Positions 47,168-58,074 are shown, numbered from the stretch's first letter. The stretch is DNA of 64,000 nt from Enterobacter sp. RHBSTW-00994 (GCF_013782625.1 NZ_CP056199.1:762588-826587); one strand, 5' to 3'. Notes: generated by a model not told the origin, from the sequence alone. Made by a program: numbers and translations.

Positions 47168-48018
47168 CGTTGTTTACCATGCTGCTGGTTATGATCGCTG
47201 AACGGTTGTTTAAACTCGGCGAACACTGGCAATTGGATCATCGGCTGGAGGTGTTTTTCCGCCGCATTAAACATTTCTCTATGCTGCAAACGCTGTTGAT
47301 GACGGCTGTCGTCATGCTTGTCGTGTTCTTGCTGCTGCGCTCGCTCCACGGTCTTTTTTTCAATGTGCCGCTGTTGGTGGTGTGGATCGTACTTGGCGTC
47401 TTGTGTATCGGGGCGGGCAAAGTGCGTTTGCACTATCATGCTTATCTGAAAGCTGCATCCCGCGATGATGCTCATGCCCGTGGTGCGATGGCGAGTGAAT
47501 TAACGCTAATCCATGGCGTTCCACCGGATTGTAACGAACGTGAGTTTCTTCGCGAATTGCAAAACGCGCTGCTGTGGATTAACTATCGCTTTTATATTGC
47601 CCCGTTGTTCTGGTTTGTGGTGGGAGGCCCATGGGGGCCGGTATTGCTTATGGGATATGCGTTTCTGCGCGCCTGGCAAACCTGGCTTGCCCGCTACCTG
47701 ACACCGCACGAACGTCTGCAATCGGGTATTGATGCCATTCTGCATGTGCTCGACTGGTTGCCGGTTCGCCTTGTTGGTGTGGTGTATGCGTTAATTGGCC
47801 ACGGTGAGAAAGCGCTTCCTGCGTGGTTTGCTTCCCTTGCCGATCGCCACTCCTCGCAGTATCAGGTGTTAACCCGCCTGGCACAATTCTCCCTGGCGCG
47901 TGAACCTCATAGTGACAAAGTGGAAACGCCAAAAGCGGCCGTATCAATGGCGAAGAAAACGTCATTTGTGGTGGTCGTTATTGTGGCGCTGTTGACCATT
48001 TACGGTACGCTGGTTTAA
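47164..48018 (+). CDS. ampE: Inner-membrane protein AmpE
   Basis: A 284-residue membrane protein, as in E. coli. Hydrophobic segments lie at about 40-60, 65-85, 140-165 and at the C-terminus (about 262-283). It is encoded with ampD and has been proposed as a sensor in beta-lactamase induction; its exact function is not settled. Its 3' end faces the GH43 gene 18 nt away. Confidence 0.95.
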
Positions 48019-48036
48019 CCCAGCGCACCGTTGTCT

Positions 48037-48987
48037 TCAAAGCGTATCTGCGGGCGGGATGCCAAAATCAGGCATCCCATTTTCATTCCAGCGAACCAGT
48101 TTCAGGCGGGTATGGCGGTTGGGATCATAAAGCGGATCCCCTTCAATTTCGGTGTAGTTACGTGCGTGATACACCAGCACATCTTCGCCATCCTCTGTTT
48201 GCGTAAAGCTGTTATGCCCTGGTCCATACTGGCGGTTTTCATAGCTGGTGGTGAACACCGGGCGTGACGCTTTGTGCCAGTTGGCCGGATTTTGTGGGTC
48301 AGCATGCATATCTACCCACAGTAATCCCATGCAGTAGTTCTCATCGGTGGCGCTGGCGGAATAACTGATAAACAGTTTATTGCTATGTACCAACACTGCC
48401 GGGCCTTCATTGACCCAAAAACCGCGACACTCCCAGTCATACTCTGGTTTGCTGAGCATGACGGGCTCGCCCTTGAGCGTCCAGGGGTTTTCCATTTCAC
48501 ACAGATACAGGTTGGAATTGCCGGAAATATCCGGGGCTTTTTGCGCCCACAGATACCAGCGCTTGCCCTGATGGACAAACGTGGTTGCGTCCAGTGCAAA
48601 GGTATCGAATGGGGTTTTGATTTGCCCCTTTTCACGCCATGTTCCCGTGAGCGGATCGCTATGGGAACATTCCAGGGCGAACATGCGATGCTGGAACATG
48701 CCGAGTTTATCGAGCGCCTGGGTATGCGCAGCCGCAAAATAGATGTACCACTTACCATCAATGTGGTGCAGCTCGGGCGCCCAGATAAGCTCGCACATCG
48801 GGCCAGTGTCAGGTTTTCGCCACACCACCACGTCTTCAGCGCGGCGAAGGCCCTCCAGTGTGTCTGCGCGGCGGATTGCCAGCCTGTCATATTCCGGTAC
48901 AGAGGCAATAAAATAGTACTGTCCATCATGACGCAGAATATAGGGGTCGGCACGTTGCTCAATAAACGGGTTTGGCCAGGTTTTCAT
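48037..48987 (-). CDS. Glycoside hydrolase family 43 protein (putative beta-xylosidase/alpha-L-arabinofuranosidase)
   Basis: A 316-residue protein with no signal peptide, so probably cytoplasmic. It has the five-bladed propeller plan of GH43 as a single domain, without the C-terminal sandwich of longer XynB-type enzymes. Expected active-site residues are visible: the base D14 in QRADPYI, the pKa modulator D133 in FALDATTF, and the acid E194 in VNEGPAV, plus H258 in YGPGHNSF. The gene lies 10 nt after a GPH-family transporter, so it likely splits short xylo- or arabino-oligosides brought in by it. The exact substrate cannot be read from sequence. The pair recalls E. coli yagG-yagH but sits at another locus. 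Confidence 0.88.
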   Translation of the reverse strand: MKTWPNPFIEQRADPYILRHDGQYYFIASVPEYDRLAIRRADTLEGLRRAEDVVVWRKPDTGPMCELIWAPELHHIDGKWYIYFAAAHTQALDKLGMFQHRMFALECSHSDPLTGTWREKGQIKTPFDTFALDATTFVHQGKRWYLWAQKAPDISGNSNLYLCEMENPWTLKGEPVMLSKPEYDWECRGFWVNEGPAVLVHSNKLFISYSASATDENYCMGLLWVDMHADPQNPANWHKASRPVFTTSYENRQYGPGHNSFTQTEDGEDVLVYHARNYTEIEGDPLYDPNRHTRLKLVRWNENGMPDFGIPPADTL

Positions 48988-48997
48988 TCGGCTTTCC

Positions 48998-50395
48998 TTA
49001 TTTCGTCTCTGCGGCTTTCAGTTCCTGATAGTCGTTCAGTTCACGGTAATTGGTACGACGTTTTTCCAGATCGGCCTGTATTTGTTTCATCAATTCTCGA
49101 TCCACTTTTAACAGGCGAACCACGCCAGCAGTGATCAAATATCCGACGCCTGGGATCACCGTAAACAGCAGTACGATCCCGTTGATGGCATCAGCACTTT
49201 GGGCTTTCGCGCCAGCGTCGTAACCGTACCAGGAGAGCAGGAAGCCCACCATAGCGCCCGCAACAGCCAGCCCCAACTTGAGGAAGAAAATATTGCCGGA
49301 GAAGCTGATTCCGGTGATACGTTTCCCTGTTTTCCATTCGCCATAATCATCAACATCCGCCATTAACGACCAGTGCAGCGGGGAAGGGATCTGATGCAAA
49401 ATGTTCAGCAGGAAGTAGAGAACGACGATTGTGACTGTCGCTTTTGGATCGAAGAAGTAGAACGCGCTGGAGAAGATTGCCAGCACGATGTTGGTCCAGA
49501 AGAACACCTTTAATTTACACCAGCGGTCAGTTAACACTTTCGCCAGCATACTGCCGAGCATCATGCCCACTACGCCAAGGCTGATAAACAGCGTGGCAAA
49601 ATGGGTGCTTTGCCCCATCACCCAGGTGACGTAATACATTGTTGCCGCCATGCGGATAAAGCCAGGACAGACGTTGCAGAGCGTGAGCAGCAGGATGCGC
49701 ACCCATTGATCGTTTTTCCACACATCCTTGAGATCGTTTTTCAGCTCATCGTTGGTCTGAACAGCCGGGCGGACGCGCTCGCGTACAGTAGAAAAGCAAA
49801 ACAGGAACATACATGTGCCGATCAGAGCCAGCACGGTCATCGCCATCTGGTAGCCCCTGGCTTTGTTATCGCCCCCAAACCAGTCGGCCATTGGCAACAG
49901 GGTTAATGACAGCAGTAACGTGGCAATGCCGACCAGCACAAAACGCCAGGACTGGCAGGCAACGCGCTCTTTCGGATCGTTGGTAATGACGCCGCCCAGC
50001 GAGCAATAGGGGATATTGATGGCCGTATAGGTGAGCGACAGCAGGAAATAGGTGACAAAGGCATAGATAACTTTGCTGTTGTAGCTCCAGTCCGGTGTGG
50101 TGAACATGAGGATGCTAAAGAGCGCGTAGGGGAAGGCAATCCATAATAACCATGGACGAAAACGACCATACTTGCTGCGGGTACGGTCGGCAATCGCTCC
50201 CATAATAGGGTCGGTTATTGCATCAATGACACGGACCGAAAGCAACAATACGCCAACCAGTGCAGGCGCTAGCCCAAAAATATCCGTATAGAAATAGTTA
50301 ACAAACAACATAATAGCGCCGAAGATGATATTGCATCCCGCGTCGCCCATCCCATAGCCGATCTTTTCTTTCACTGATAATTTGGTGTTATCCAT
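48998..50395 (-). CDS. GPH-family sugar/cation symporter (MelB/XynP/YagG type)
   Basis: A 465-residue membrane protein with about 12 helices. The family signature RVIDAITDPIMGAIADRTRS at about 55-74 includes D58 and D62, equivalent to the cation-site aspartates of MelB, followed by KYGRFRPWLLW. It is probably a symporter for a pentoside or oligosaccharide used by the adjacent GH43 enzyme. It is the first gene of the two-gene operon. No regulator gene is adjacent, so control must be by a distant factor. E. coli K-12 has no such genes between ampE and aroP. Confidence 0.88.
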   Translation of the reverse strand: MDNTKLSVKEKIGYGMGDAGCNIIFGAIMLFVNYFYTDIFGLAPALVGVLLLSVRVIDAITDPIMGAIADRTRSKYGRFRPWLLWIAFPYALFSILMFTTPDWSYNSKVIYAFVTYFLLSLTYTAINIPYCSLGGVITNDPKERVACQSWRFVLVGIATLLLSLTLLPMADWFGGDNKARGYQMAMTVLALIGTCMFLFCFSTVRERVRPAVQTNDELKNDLKDVWKNDQWVRILLLTLCNVCPGFIRMAATMYYVTWVMGQSTHFATLFISLGVVGMMLGSMLAKVLTDRWCKLKVFFWTNIVLAIFSSAFYFFDPKATVTIVVLYFLLNILHQIPSPLHWSLMADVDDYGEWKTGKRITGISFSGNIFFLKLGLAVAGAMVGFLLSWYGYDAGAKAQSADAINGIVLLFTVIPGVGYLITAGVVRLLKVDRELMKQIQADLEKRRTNYRELNDYQELKAAETK

Positions 50396-50522
50396 CGACA
50401 GCTCTCCGAGTAACGGTATGGAGAGAATTATTTGCCTGCAAATGAATATATGCGTTGCAGTATTGGGGTGGTGATATGGATTAAATGGCTATTGGCGCGA
50501 ATTTGTGAGGGAGGTAACAACA

Positions 50523-50551
50523 CGCTGTACCCGCGAAAAGCGGGTACAGCG
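50523..50551 (-). terminator. Strong hairpin downstream of aroP
   Basis: A perfect 12-bp inverted repeat CGCTGTACCCGC (50523-50534) / GCGGGTACAGCG (50540-50551) with a 5-nt loop lies 8 nt beyond the aroP stop. On the minus strand it is followed by only a weak T-rich stretch (TGTTGTTA), so termination may be partial. Confidence 0.65.
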
Positions 50552-50559
50552 GAGAGGGA

Positions 50560-51930
50560 TTAATGTGCTTTTACTGCTTTGGCATTTTTCTGTTTACACA
50601 GGTAGCCGATACCGAGGATCACAATCCATACCGGGATCAGATAAACGGAGATCGCCATACCCGGAGTCATCAACATAATGACCAATACTGCCGCCATGAA
50701 CAGCAGGCATACCCAGTTACCCAGAGGATAGAACAGCGCAGGGAAGCGAGTGGTCACGCCTTGCTGTTGTTTCGCACGGCGGAACTTGATGTGTGCCAGG
50801 CTAATCATCGCCCAGTTGATCACCAGAGCTGAGACCACCAGAGCCATCAGCAGGCCAAAAGCGGACTCCGGAGCCAGATAGTTAATCAGCACGCACAGTG
50901 CAGTCACAACGGCTGACACCAGGATGGTATTTACCGGTACACCACGCTTGTCGACGTTGAGCAATGCTTTCGGTGCGTTGCCTTGTTGCGCCAGACCGAA
51001 CAGCATGCGACTGTTGCAGTATACGCAACTGTTGTACACCGACAGCGCTGCCGTCAGGACCACCACGTTCAGGGCATTCGCGACGAAAGTATCCCCCAGT
51101 TCATGGAAGATCAACACGAATGGACTGGTATCAGCCGTTACGCGTGTCCATGGCAGCAGAGAAAGCAGAACGGCCAGTGAACCCACATAGAAAATCAGAA
51201 TACGGTAGATCACCTGGTTGGTGGCTTTCGGGATGCTCTGCTCCGGGTTATCCGCTTCTGCTGCGGTAATGCCGACCAGTTCCAGCCCCCCGAAGGAGAA
51301 CATGATAATCGCCATCATCATGACAAGCCCGGTCATGCCGTGAGGCAGGAATCCACCTTGTTCCCACAGGTTACGAACGGTGGCTTGTGGGCCGCCGTTG
51401 CCGCTGAACAGCAGCCAGCCGCCAAAGATGATCATCGCAACAACCGCGATTACTTTGATGATAGCGAACCAGAACTCCATCTCCCCGAACACTTTTACGT
51501 TAGTCAGGTTGATGGCGTTAATGATAACGAAGAAGGCAGCCGCAGAAGCCCAGGTTGGGATATCCGGATACCAGAACTGAATATATTTACCCACAGCGGT
51601 CAGTTCAGCCATGGCAACCAGAACGTACAACACCCAGTAGTTCCAGCCAGAGGCGAAGCCCGCGAAACCTCCCCAGTATTTATAGGCGAAGTGACTGAAA
51701 GAGCCGGCCACCGGCTCTTCAACGACCATCTCACCTAGCTGACGCATGATCAGAAAAGCGATAAAACCAGCGATAGCGTAACCCAGAATAATGCCTGGAC
51801 CGGCGGACTGGATTACGGATGCGCTCCCCAGAAACAGGCCTGTACCGATAGCACCACCCAATGCGATGAGCTGTATGTGGCGGTTTTTGAGGCCGCGCTT
51901 TAGCTGATCGCCGTGCTGTTGACCTTCCAT
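50560..51930 (-). CDS. aroP: General aromatic amino acid permease AroP
   Basis: A 456-residue APC-superfamily permease with about 12 membrane helices (E. coli 457). It imports phenylalanine, tyrosine and tryptophan with protons. The N-terminal substrate-region motif IALGGAIGTGLFLGSA is at about 23-38, and the amino acid permease signature EMVVEEPVAGSFSHFAYKYW is at about 67-86. In E. coli it is repressed by TyrR; no clear TyrR box could be assigned upstream here. Confidence 0.97.
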   Translation of the reverse strand: MEGQQHGDQLKRGLKNRHIQLIALGGAIGTGLFLGSASVIQSAGPGIILGYAIAGFIAFLIMRQLGEMVVEEPVAGSFSHFAYKYWGGFAGFASGWNYWVLYVLVAMAELTAVGKYIQFWYPDIPTWASAAAFFVIINAINLTNVKVFGEMEFWFAIIKVIAVVAMIIFGGWLLFSGNGGPQATVRNLWEQGGFLPHGMTGLVMMMAIIMFSFGGLELVGITAAEADNPEQSIPKATNQVIYRILIFYVGSLAVLLSLLPWTRVTADTSPFVLIFHELGDTFVANALNVVVLTAALSVYNSCVYCNSRMLFGLAQQGNAPKALLNVDKRGVPVNTILVSAVVTALCVLINYLAPESAFGLLMALVVSALVINWAMISLAHIKFRRAKQQQGVTTRFPALFYPLGNWVCLLFMAAVLVIMLMTPGMAISVYLIPVWIVILGIGYLCKQKNAKAVKAH

Positions 51931-52375
51931 TAGAAAACCTCGTGTGTGGTTGTTATGTTCACGCTCAGGCGTGTGTAATTATGAAAGTCCATTTCATGTA
52001 TTATTTTCTTTACGGACTAATAAAATGAAATATTCGGAACTGTCTTCCTTAGGGGCAAGAATAGTGATAAGTGCGAATGAATGCACCTGCTTTATGAAAG
52101 GATGATGACGAGTTGAATAAAAAGAGAGCATTTGTAAATCCTGCCCATTAATCGTTCCTCTGCTACCTATAGAATAAAAATGCTCCTTAAGTGGGCGAAT
52201 TTTCATTATTTTCGTTGTTGAATCGCTTCAGATTGCAAATTCCATCGTTTCAATAAGGTTAAAACCACCTCTTTGGTAGTAATCATTTCATTTGTGCAAA
52301 GTTACATAACTGAAACGTTATTTCTGTAAGGTTGTTAAAATGTGCAGGGTTTACTGATTTCAATCAAAACCAATA

Positions 52376-52404
52376 TGGACAGAAGGTGAATACTTTGTTA
52401 CTTT
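52376..52404 (+). promoter_or_regulatory. pdhR-aceEF-lpd operon promoter (Ppdh)
   Basis: TGGACA (52376-52381), a 17-nt spacer and TACTTT (52399-52404) form a good sigma70 promoter. The predicted start near 52411 places the PdhR box at about +11 to +27, the geometry known for the E. coli operon. Confidence 0.7.
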
Positions 52405-52420
52405 AGCGATACGAATATGA

Positions 52421-52437
52421 AATTGGTAAGACCAATT
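52421..52437. promoter_or_regulatory. PdhR operator
   Basis: AATTGGTAAGACCAATT is a perfect palindrome fitting the PdhR consensus AATTGGTnnnACCAATT. Bound PdhR here would block transcription; pyruvate releases it. Confidence 0.93.
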
Positions 52438-52469
52438 GACTCCGGGCAAAAAGGCGTAAGACAGGGAAT

Positions 52470-53234
52470 ATGGCCTACAGCAAAATTCGCCAACCAAAAC
52501 TATCCGATGTGATTGAGCAGCAGCTGGAGTTTTTGATCCTTGAGGGGACACTGCGCCCCGGTGAAAAACTCCCGCCTGAACGCGAGCTGGCAAAACAGTT
52601 CGACGTTTCCCGTCCCTCTCTGCGTGAGGCGATTCAACGCCTTGAAGCAAAGGGCTTGCTGCTTCGTCGCCAGGGCGGCGGAACCTTTGTGCAAAACAGC
52701 CTGTGGCAGAGCTTCAGCGATCCGCTGGTAGAACTTCTCTCTGACCACCCAGAATCCCAGTTTGACCTGCTAGAGACCCGTCACGCGCTTGAAGGCATTG
52801 CAGCTTATTACGCTGCGCTTCGTAGCAATGATGAAGATCGTGAGCGCATACGCGAACTCCATCAAGCCATTGAACGGGCACAGCAGTCCGGCGATCTCGA
52901 CGCCGAGTCTGATGCCGTCGTCCAGTATCAAATTGCCGTTACCGAAGCGGCGCATAATGTGGTGTTGCTTCACTTGCTACGCTGCATGGAACCGATGCTG
53001 TCCCAAAATGTTCGTCAGAATTTTGAATTGTTGTATGCCCGTCGGGAAATGCTTCCGCTGGTCAGCAACCATCGCACCCGAGTATTCGAGGCGATAATGG
53101 CCGGGGAACCGGAGCAGGCGCGTGAAGCGTCGCACCGCCATCTGGCTTTCATTGAGGAAATCTTGCTGGACCGCAGCCGTGAACAATCGCGTCGCGAACG
53201 TTCACTTCGCCGCATACAGCAACGAAAGGATTAA
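52470..53234 (+). CDS. pdhR: Pyruvate-sensing repressor PdhR
   Basis: A 254-residue GntR/FadR-subfamily regulator, as in E. coli. The winged helix-turn-helix at about 9-75 contains [20 protein letters not shown], and the all-helical effector domain follows. It represses its own operon and other respiratory genes until pyruvate binds. The autoregulatory operator lies 33 nt upstream of the ATG. aceE follows after 243 nt. Confidence 0.98.
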   Translation: MAYSKIRQPKLSDVIEQQLEFLILEGTLRPGEKLPPERELAKQFDVSRPSLREAIQRLEAKGLLLRRQGGGTFVQNSLWQSFSDPLVELLSDHPESQFDLLETRHALEGIAAYYAALRSNDEDRERIRELHQAIERAQQSGDLDAESDAVVQYQIAVTEAAHNVVLLHLLRCMEPMLSQNVRQNFELLYARREMLPLVSNHRTRVFEAIMAGEPEQAREASHRHLAFIEEILLDRSREQSRRERSLRRIQQRKD

Positions 53235-53319
53235 GCGCCAGGTTTTTTTAGAGCGCGGCAACTAAACGCAGAACCTGTCTTATTGTGCTTTTAGTTTTCG
53301 AAATAGTTCGGGTTGTATC

Positions 53320-53413
53320 GCGGCGGCAAGCGCGCGAATCCCTGGGAGCATAGTGAGCTATGTGACCAGGGTGAGGAAGCGCAGCCAACAAAGAGACAGC
53401 CTGAAATAGGAAG
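53320..53413 (+). repeat. Dispersed intergenic hairpin element, copy A (aceE leader)
   Basis: A 94-bp element between pdhR and aceE aligns along its length with 62445-62536 upstream of acnB. Shared blocks include GGCGGCAAG, GTGAC, GTGAG, GCAGCCAAC, AGAG, TGAA and GGAAG, in the same order and spacing. It contains a hairpin at 53340-53371: CCCTGG/CCAGGG outside and CATAG/CTATG inside. In E. coli similar sequences occur in several intergenic regions, including the lpd leader, as I remember it; I cannot give the family name with certainty. Confidence 0.75.
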
Positions 53414-53477
53414 AAAAAGAACACAATGGGACAGGTTCCAGACAAATTAACGTACTAGATAGATAAGGAATACCCCC

Positions 53478-56141
53478 ATGTCAGAACGTCTCCAAAATGA
53501 CGTGGATCCGATCGAAACTCGCGACTGGCTACAGGCGATCGAATCGGTCATCCGTGAAGAAGGTGTTGAGCGTGCTCAGTATCTGATTGATCAGCTGCTT
53601 TCAGAAGCCCGTAAAGGTGGCGTGAAGGTAGCGGCAGGTGCAGGGGCTAGCAACTACGTAAACACGATTGCCGTCGAAGACGAACCGGAATACCCGGGCA
53701 ATCTGGATCTGGAACGTCGTATCCGTTCTGCAATCCGCTGGAACGCGATTATGACCGTTCTGCGCGCATCCAAGAAAGACCTGGAACTGGGTGGCCACAT
53801 GGCATCCTTCCAGTCTTCAGCAACCGTTTATGAAGTGTGCTTCAACCACTTCTTCCGTGCACGTAACGAGAAAGACGGCGGCGATCTGGTTTACTTCCAG
53901 GGTCACATCTCCCCTGGTATCTATGCACGTGCATTCCTGGAAGGTCGTCTGACTGAAGAGCAGATGAACAACTTCCGTCAGGAAGTTCACGGTAAAGGTC
54001 TGTCTTCTTACCCGCACCCTAAACTGATGCCTGAATTCTGGCAGTTCCCGACCGTGTCTATGGGTCTGGGCCCAATCGGTGCGATCTACCAGGCGAAGTT
54101 CCTGAAATATCTGGAACACCGTGGTCTGAAAGATACCTCTGAACAAACCGTTTACGCTTTCCTGGGCGACGGTGAAATGGATGAGCCAGAATCTAAAGGG
54201 GCGATTACTATCGCTACCCGTGAGAAACTGGACAACCTGTGCTTCATTATCAACTGTAACCTGCAACGTCTGGATGGTCCGGTAACCGGCAACGGCAAGA
54301 TCATCAACGAACTGGAAGGCATCTTCGCAGGTGCTGGCTGGAACGTGATCAAAGTGATGTGGGGCGGTCGTTGGGATGAGCTGCTGCGTAAAGATACCAG
54401 CGGTAAACTGATCCAACTGATGAACGAAACCGTTGACGGCGACTACCAGACCTTCAAATCCAAAGACGGTGCATACGTTCGCGAGCACTTCTTCGGTAAA
54501 TACCCAGAAACCGCAGCGCTGGTTGCAGACTGGACTGACGAGCAGATTTGGGCCCTGAACCGTGGTGGCCACGATCCGAAGAAAGTCTACGCTGCACTGA
54601 AAAAAGCGCAGGACACCAAAGGTAAAGCGACTGTGATCCTGGCCCACACCATCAAAGGTTATGGCATGGGGGATACCGCTGAAGGTAAAAACATCGCTCA
54701 CCAGGTTAAGAAAATGAACATGGACGGCGTGCGTTATATCCGCGACCGTTTCAATGTGCCAGTGACCGATGAGCAGGTTGAAAACCTGTCTTACCTCACC
54801 TTCCCGGAAGGTTCTGAAGAGCACAAGTACCTGCACGAACGTCGTCAGGCACTGAAAGGCTACCTGCCATCTCGTCAGCCTAACTTCTCCGAGAAACTGG
54901 AACTGCCTGCGCTGGAAGACTTCTCTCAGCTGCTGGAAGAACAGAACAAAGAAATCTCCACTACTATCGCTTTCGTTCGTGCCCTGAACGTGATGCTGAA
55001 GAACAAGTCGATCAAAGATCGTCTGGTTCCAATCATTGCTGATGAAGCACGTACTTTCGGTATGGAAGGTCTGTTCCGTCAGATCGGTATCTACAGCCCG
55101 AACGGCCAGCAGTACACCCCGCAGGACCGTGAGCAGGTTGCATATTACAAAGAAGACGAGAAAGGTCAGATCCTGCAGGAAGGTATCAACGAGCTGGGTG
55201 CAGGCGCGTCCTGGCTGGCTGCTGCGACCTCTTACAGCACCAACGATCTGCCAATGATTCCGTTCTACATCTACTACTCCATGTTCGGTTTCCAGCGTAT
55301 CGGTGACCTGTGCTGGCAGGCTGGCGACCAACAGGCTCGCGGCTTCCTGGTAGGGGGAACTTCCGGTCGTACGACACTGAACGGTGAAGGCCTGCAGCAC
55401 GAAGATGGTCACAGCCACATTCAGTCTCTGACTATCCCTAACTGTATCTCTTACGACCCGTCTTACGCATACGAAGTGGCTGTCATCATGCATGATGGTC
55501 TGGAGCGTATGTACGGTGAGAAACAAGAGAACGTTTACTACTACATCACCACGCTGAACGAAAACTACCACATGCCGGCGATGCCAGCAGGTGCAGAGGA
55601 AGGTATCCGTAAAGGTATCTACAAACTCGAAACCGTTGCAGGTAGCAAAGGTAAAGTTCAGCTGTTGGGCTCCGGTTCTATCCTGCGTCACGTACGTGAA
55701 GCCGCACAGATCCTGGCAAACGACTACGGTGTAGGTTCTGACGTCTACAGCGTAACCTCCTTCACTGAACTGGCTCGTGATGGCCAGGATTGTGAGCGCT
55801 GGAACATGCTGCACCCAATGGAAACGCCGCGCGTTCCGTACATCGCTCAGGTGATGAACGATGCTCCAGCGGTGGCTTCTACTGACTATATGAAACTGTT
55901 CGCAGAGCAGGTTCGTACCTACGTACCAGCTGATGATTATCGCGTACTGGGTACTGACGGCTTCGGTCGTTCTGACAGCCGTGAAAACCTGCGTCACCAC
56001 TTCGAAGTTGATGCTTCTTATGTGGTTGTAGCAGCACTGGGCGAACTGGCTAAACGTGGCGAAATCGACAAGAAAGTGGTGGCGGAAGCAATCACCAAGT
56101 TCAACATCGATGCTGAAAAAGTTAACCCGCGTCTGGCGTAA
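53478..56141 (+). CDS. aceE: Pyruvate dehydrogenase E1 component
   Basis: An 887-residue homodimeric ThDP enzyme, as in E. coli, that decarboxylates pyruvate and acetylates the lipoyl groups of AceF. The ThDP/Mg motif begins [11 protein letters not shown] (about 228) and ends [13 protein letters not shown] (about 256-268). The N-terminal region (about 1-55) that binds E2 is present. Codon use is strongly biased to common codons, as expected for high expression. It is followed after 14 nt by aceF. Confidence 0.99.
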   Translation: MSERLQNDVDPIETRDWLQAIESVIREEGVERAQYLIDQLLSEARKGGVKVAAGAGASNYVNTIAVEDEPEYPGNLDLERRIRSAIRWNAIMTVLRASKKDLELGGHMASFQSSATVYEVCFNHFFRARNEKDGGDLVYFQGHISPGIYARAFLEGRLTEEQMNNFRQEVHGKGLSSYPHPKLMPEFWQFPTVSMGLGPIGAIYQAKFLKYLEHRGLKDTSEQTVYAFLGDGEMDEPESKGAITIATREKLDNLCFIINCNLQRLDGPVTGNGKIINELEGIFAGAGWNVIKVMWGGRWDELLRKDTSGKLIQLMNETVDGDYQTFKSKDGAYVREHFFGKYPETAALVADWTDEQIWALNRGGHDPKKVYAALKKAQDTKGKATVILAHTIKGYGMGDTAEGKNIAHQVKKMNMDGVRYIRDRFNVPVTDEQVENLSYLTFPEGSEEHKYLHERRQALKGYLPSRQPNFSEKLELPALEDFSQLLEEQNKEISTTIAFVRALNVMLKNKSIKDRLVPIIADEARTFGMEGLFRQIGIYSPNGQQYTPQDREQVAYYKEDEKGQILQEGINELGAGASWLAAATSYSTNDLPMIPFYIYYSMFGFQRIGDLCWQAGDQQARGFLVGGTSGRTTLNGEGLQHEDGHSHIQSLTIPNCISYDPSYAYEVAVIMHDGLERMYGEKQENVYYYITTLNENYHMPAMPAGAEEGIRKGIYKLETVAGSKGKVQLLGSGSILRHVREAAQILANDYGVGSDVYSVTSFTELARDGQDCERWNMLHPMETPRVPYIAQVMNDAPAVASTDYMKLFAEQVRTYVPADDYRVLGTDGFGRSDSRENLRHHFEVDASYVVVAALGELAKRGEIDKKVVAEAITKFNIDAEKVNPRLA

Positions 56142-56155
56142 GAGGTAAAAGAATA

Positions 56156-58042
56156 ATGGCTATCGAAATCAATGTACCGGACATCGGGGCTGATGAAGTT
56201 GAAATCACCGAGATCCTGGTCAAAGTAGGCGACAAAGTTGAAGCAGAACAGTCGCTGATCACCGTAGAAGGCGATAAAGCCTCTATGGAAGTCCCGTCTC
56301 CTCAGGCTGGCATCGTTAAAGAGATCAAAGTCTCTGTTGGCGATAAAACCGAGACGGGCAAACTGATCATGATTTTCGATTCCGCTGACGGTGCAGCAAC
56401 TGCTGCACCTGCGCAGGAAGAGAAGAAAGCCGCTCCGGCCGCTGCACCAGCAGCTGCCGCGGCAGCGAAAGAAGTCAACGTGCCTGACATCGGCGGTGAC
56501 GAAGTTGAAGTGACCGAAATCCTGGTGAAAGTGGGCGACACCGTTGCGGCTGAACAGTCCCTGATCACCGTAGAAGGCGACAAAGCCTCTATGGAAGTTC
56601 CGGCTCCGTTCGCGGGTACGGTTAAAGAGATCAAAATCAACACCGGTGACAAAGTGTCTACTGGCTCCCTGATCATGGTCTTCGAAGTGGCGGGTGCTGC
56701 ACCTGCTGCCGCGCCTGCACAGGCCGCTGCTCCGGCAGCCGCTGCACCAGCTGTTGCTGGCGGCGCGAAAGACGTTAACGTACCAGACATCGGCGGTGAC
56801 GAAGTCGAAGTGACCGAAGTGATGGTGAAAGTCGGCGACAAAGTTGCTGCTGAACAATCACTGATCACCGTTGAAGGCGACAAAGCGTCCATGGAAGTGC
56901 CTGCGCCATTCGCGGGTACGGTTAAAGAGATCAAAATCAGCACTGGTGACAAAGTGTCTACCGGTTCCCTGATCATGGTCTTCGAAGTGGAAGGCGCTGC
57001 GCCTGCCGCCGCTCCGGTTGCTGCTCCAGCACCTGCTGCTGCACCGGCTCAGGCGGCTAAACCTGCTGCTGCCCCAGTTGCGAAGGCGGAAGGCAAATCT
57101 GAATTCGCTGAAAACGACGCTTACGTTCACGCGACTCCACTGATTCGTCGCCTGGCGCGCGAATTCGGTGTGAACCTGGCGAAAGTGAAAGGGACTGGCC
57201 GTAAAGGTCGTATCCTGCGCGAAGACGTTCAGACTTATGTGAAAGACGCGGTGAAACGCGCTGAAGCTGCACCTGCTGCTGCCAGTGGCGGTGGTATTCC
57301 GGGCATGCTGCCATGGCCAAAAGTGGACTTCAGCAAGTTTGGCGAAATCGAAGAAGTTGAACTGGGTCGTATCCAGAAAATCTCTGGTGCTAACCTGAGC
57401 CGTAACTGGGTGATGATCCCGCACGTTACGCACTTCGACAAAACCGATATCACTGACCTGGAAGCGTTCCGTAAACAGCAGAACGCAGAAGCTGAGAAGC
57501 GTAAACTGGATGTGAAATTCACCCCAGTCGTCTTCATCATGAAAGCGGTTGCTGCTGCGCTTGAGCAGATGCCTCGTTTCAACAGCTCCCTGTCCGAAGA
57601 TGCACAGCGTCTGACGCTGAAAAAATACATCAACATCGGTGTGGCGGTTGATACGCCAAATGGTCTGGTTGTTCCGGTCTTCAAAGACGTGAACAAGAAG
57701 AGCATTACCGAGCTGTCTCGTGAACTGACTGTGATCTCCAAGAAAGCGCGTGATGGTAAGTTGACTGCTGGCGAAATGCAGGGCGGTTGCTTCACTATCT
57801 CCAGCATCGGTGGCCTGGGTACAACCCACTTCGCACCGATTGTTAACGCGCCGGAAGTGGCTATCCTCGGTGTGTCCAAATCCGCGATTGAGCCGGTATG
57901 GAACGGTAAAGAGTTTACTCCGCGTCTGATGATGCCGATTTCTCTTTCCTTCGACCACCGCGTGATCGACGGTGCTGATGGTGCGCGCTTTATCACCATC
58001 ATCAACAACACCCTGAGCGATATTCGCCGCCTGGTGATGTAA
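56156..58042 (+). CDS. aceF: Pyruvate dehydrogenase E2 component, dihydrolipoyl acetyltransferase
   Basis: A 628-residue core enzyme (E. coli 630) with three N-terminal lipoyl domains, each with GDKASMEVP; the lipoylated lysines are K41, K143 and K243. Ala/Pro-rich flexible linkers separate them. A peripheral subunit-binding domain (about 323-362) and the catalytic domain follow. The catalytic motif is DHRVIDG with H601 and D605. Lipoyl domains 2 and 3 are nearly identical at DNA level with a 300-bp period. A strong terminator follows, so lpd is partly separate. Confidence 0.99.
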   Translation: MAIEINVPDIGADEVEITEILVKVGDKVEAEQSLITVEGDKASMEVPSPQAGIVKEIKVSVGDKTETGKLIMIFDSADGAATAAPAQEEKKAAPAAAPAAAAAAKEVNVPDIGGDEVEVTEILVKVGDTVAAEQSLITVEGDKASMEVPAPFAGTVKEIKINTGDKVSTGSLIMVFEVAGAAPAAAPAQAAAPAAAAPAVAGGAKDVNVPDIGGDEVEVTEVMVKVGDKVAAEQSLITVEGDKASMEVPAPFAGTVKEIKISTGDKVSTGSLIMVFEVEGAAPAAAPVAAPAPAAAPAQAAKPAAAPVAKAEGKSEFAENDAYVHATPLIRRLAREFGVNLAKVKGTGRKGRILREDVQTYVKDAVKRAEAAPAAASGGGIPGMLPWPKVDFSKFGEIEEVELGRIQKISGANLSRNWVMIPHVTHFDKTDITDLEAFRKQQNAEAEKRKLDVKFTPVVFIMKAVAAALEQMPRFNSSLSEDAQRLTLKKYINIGVAVDTPNGLVVPVFKDVNKKSITELSRELTVISKKARDGKLTAGEMQGGCFTISSIGGLGTTHFAPIVNAPEVAILGVSKSAIEPVWNGKEFTPRLMMPISLSFDHRVIDGADGARFITIINNTLSDIRRLVM

Positions 58043-58045
58043 TCG

Positions 58046-58074
58046 AAAAGCCGGCCAATCGGCCGGCTTTTTTC
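58046..58074 (+). terminator. Terminator after aceF
   Basis: A perfect 11-bp stem AAAAGCCGGCC / GGCCGGCTTTT with a 4-nt loop is followed by further T residues. It separates aceEF from the lpd promoter region. Confidence 0.93.

Larger units (their letters stand above)
51931..52469. other. Divergent aroP-pdhR control region
   Basis: This 539-bp interval carries no convincing gene; a 70-codon ORF at 51994-52206 is rejected. The pdhR promoter and PdhR box lie at its right end. The middle is AT-rich. Half-matches to the TyrR box TGTAAA-N6-TTTACA occur but none is complete enough to call. Confidence 0.45.

Noticed and set aside
51994-52206. 70-codon ORF between aroP and pdhR on the minus strand
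   Set aside because: AT-rich intergenic sequence, no good ribosome site, no family resemblance, and the region is expected to hold aroP control elements.
53817-56000. 727-codon ORF antisense to aceE
   Set aside because: It is a shadow frame caused by strong codon bias in aceE. It has no ribosome site, no recognisable domain and a composition mirroring the sense gene.
56302-56976. 224-codon Ser/Ala/Pro-rich ORF antisense to aceF
   Set aside because: It mirrors the repeated lipoyl domains and linkers of aceF, which explains its repeated sequence.
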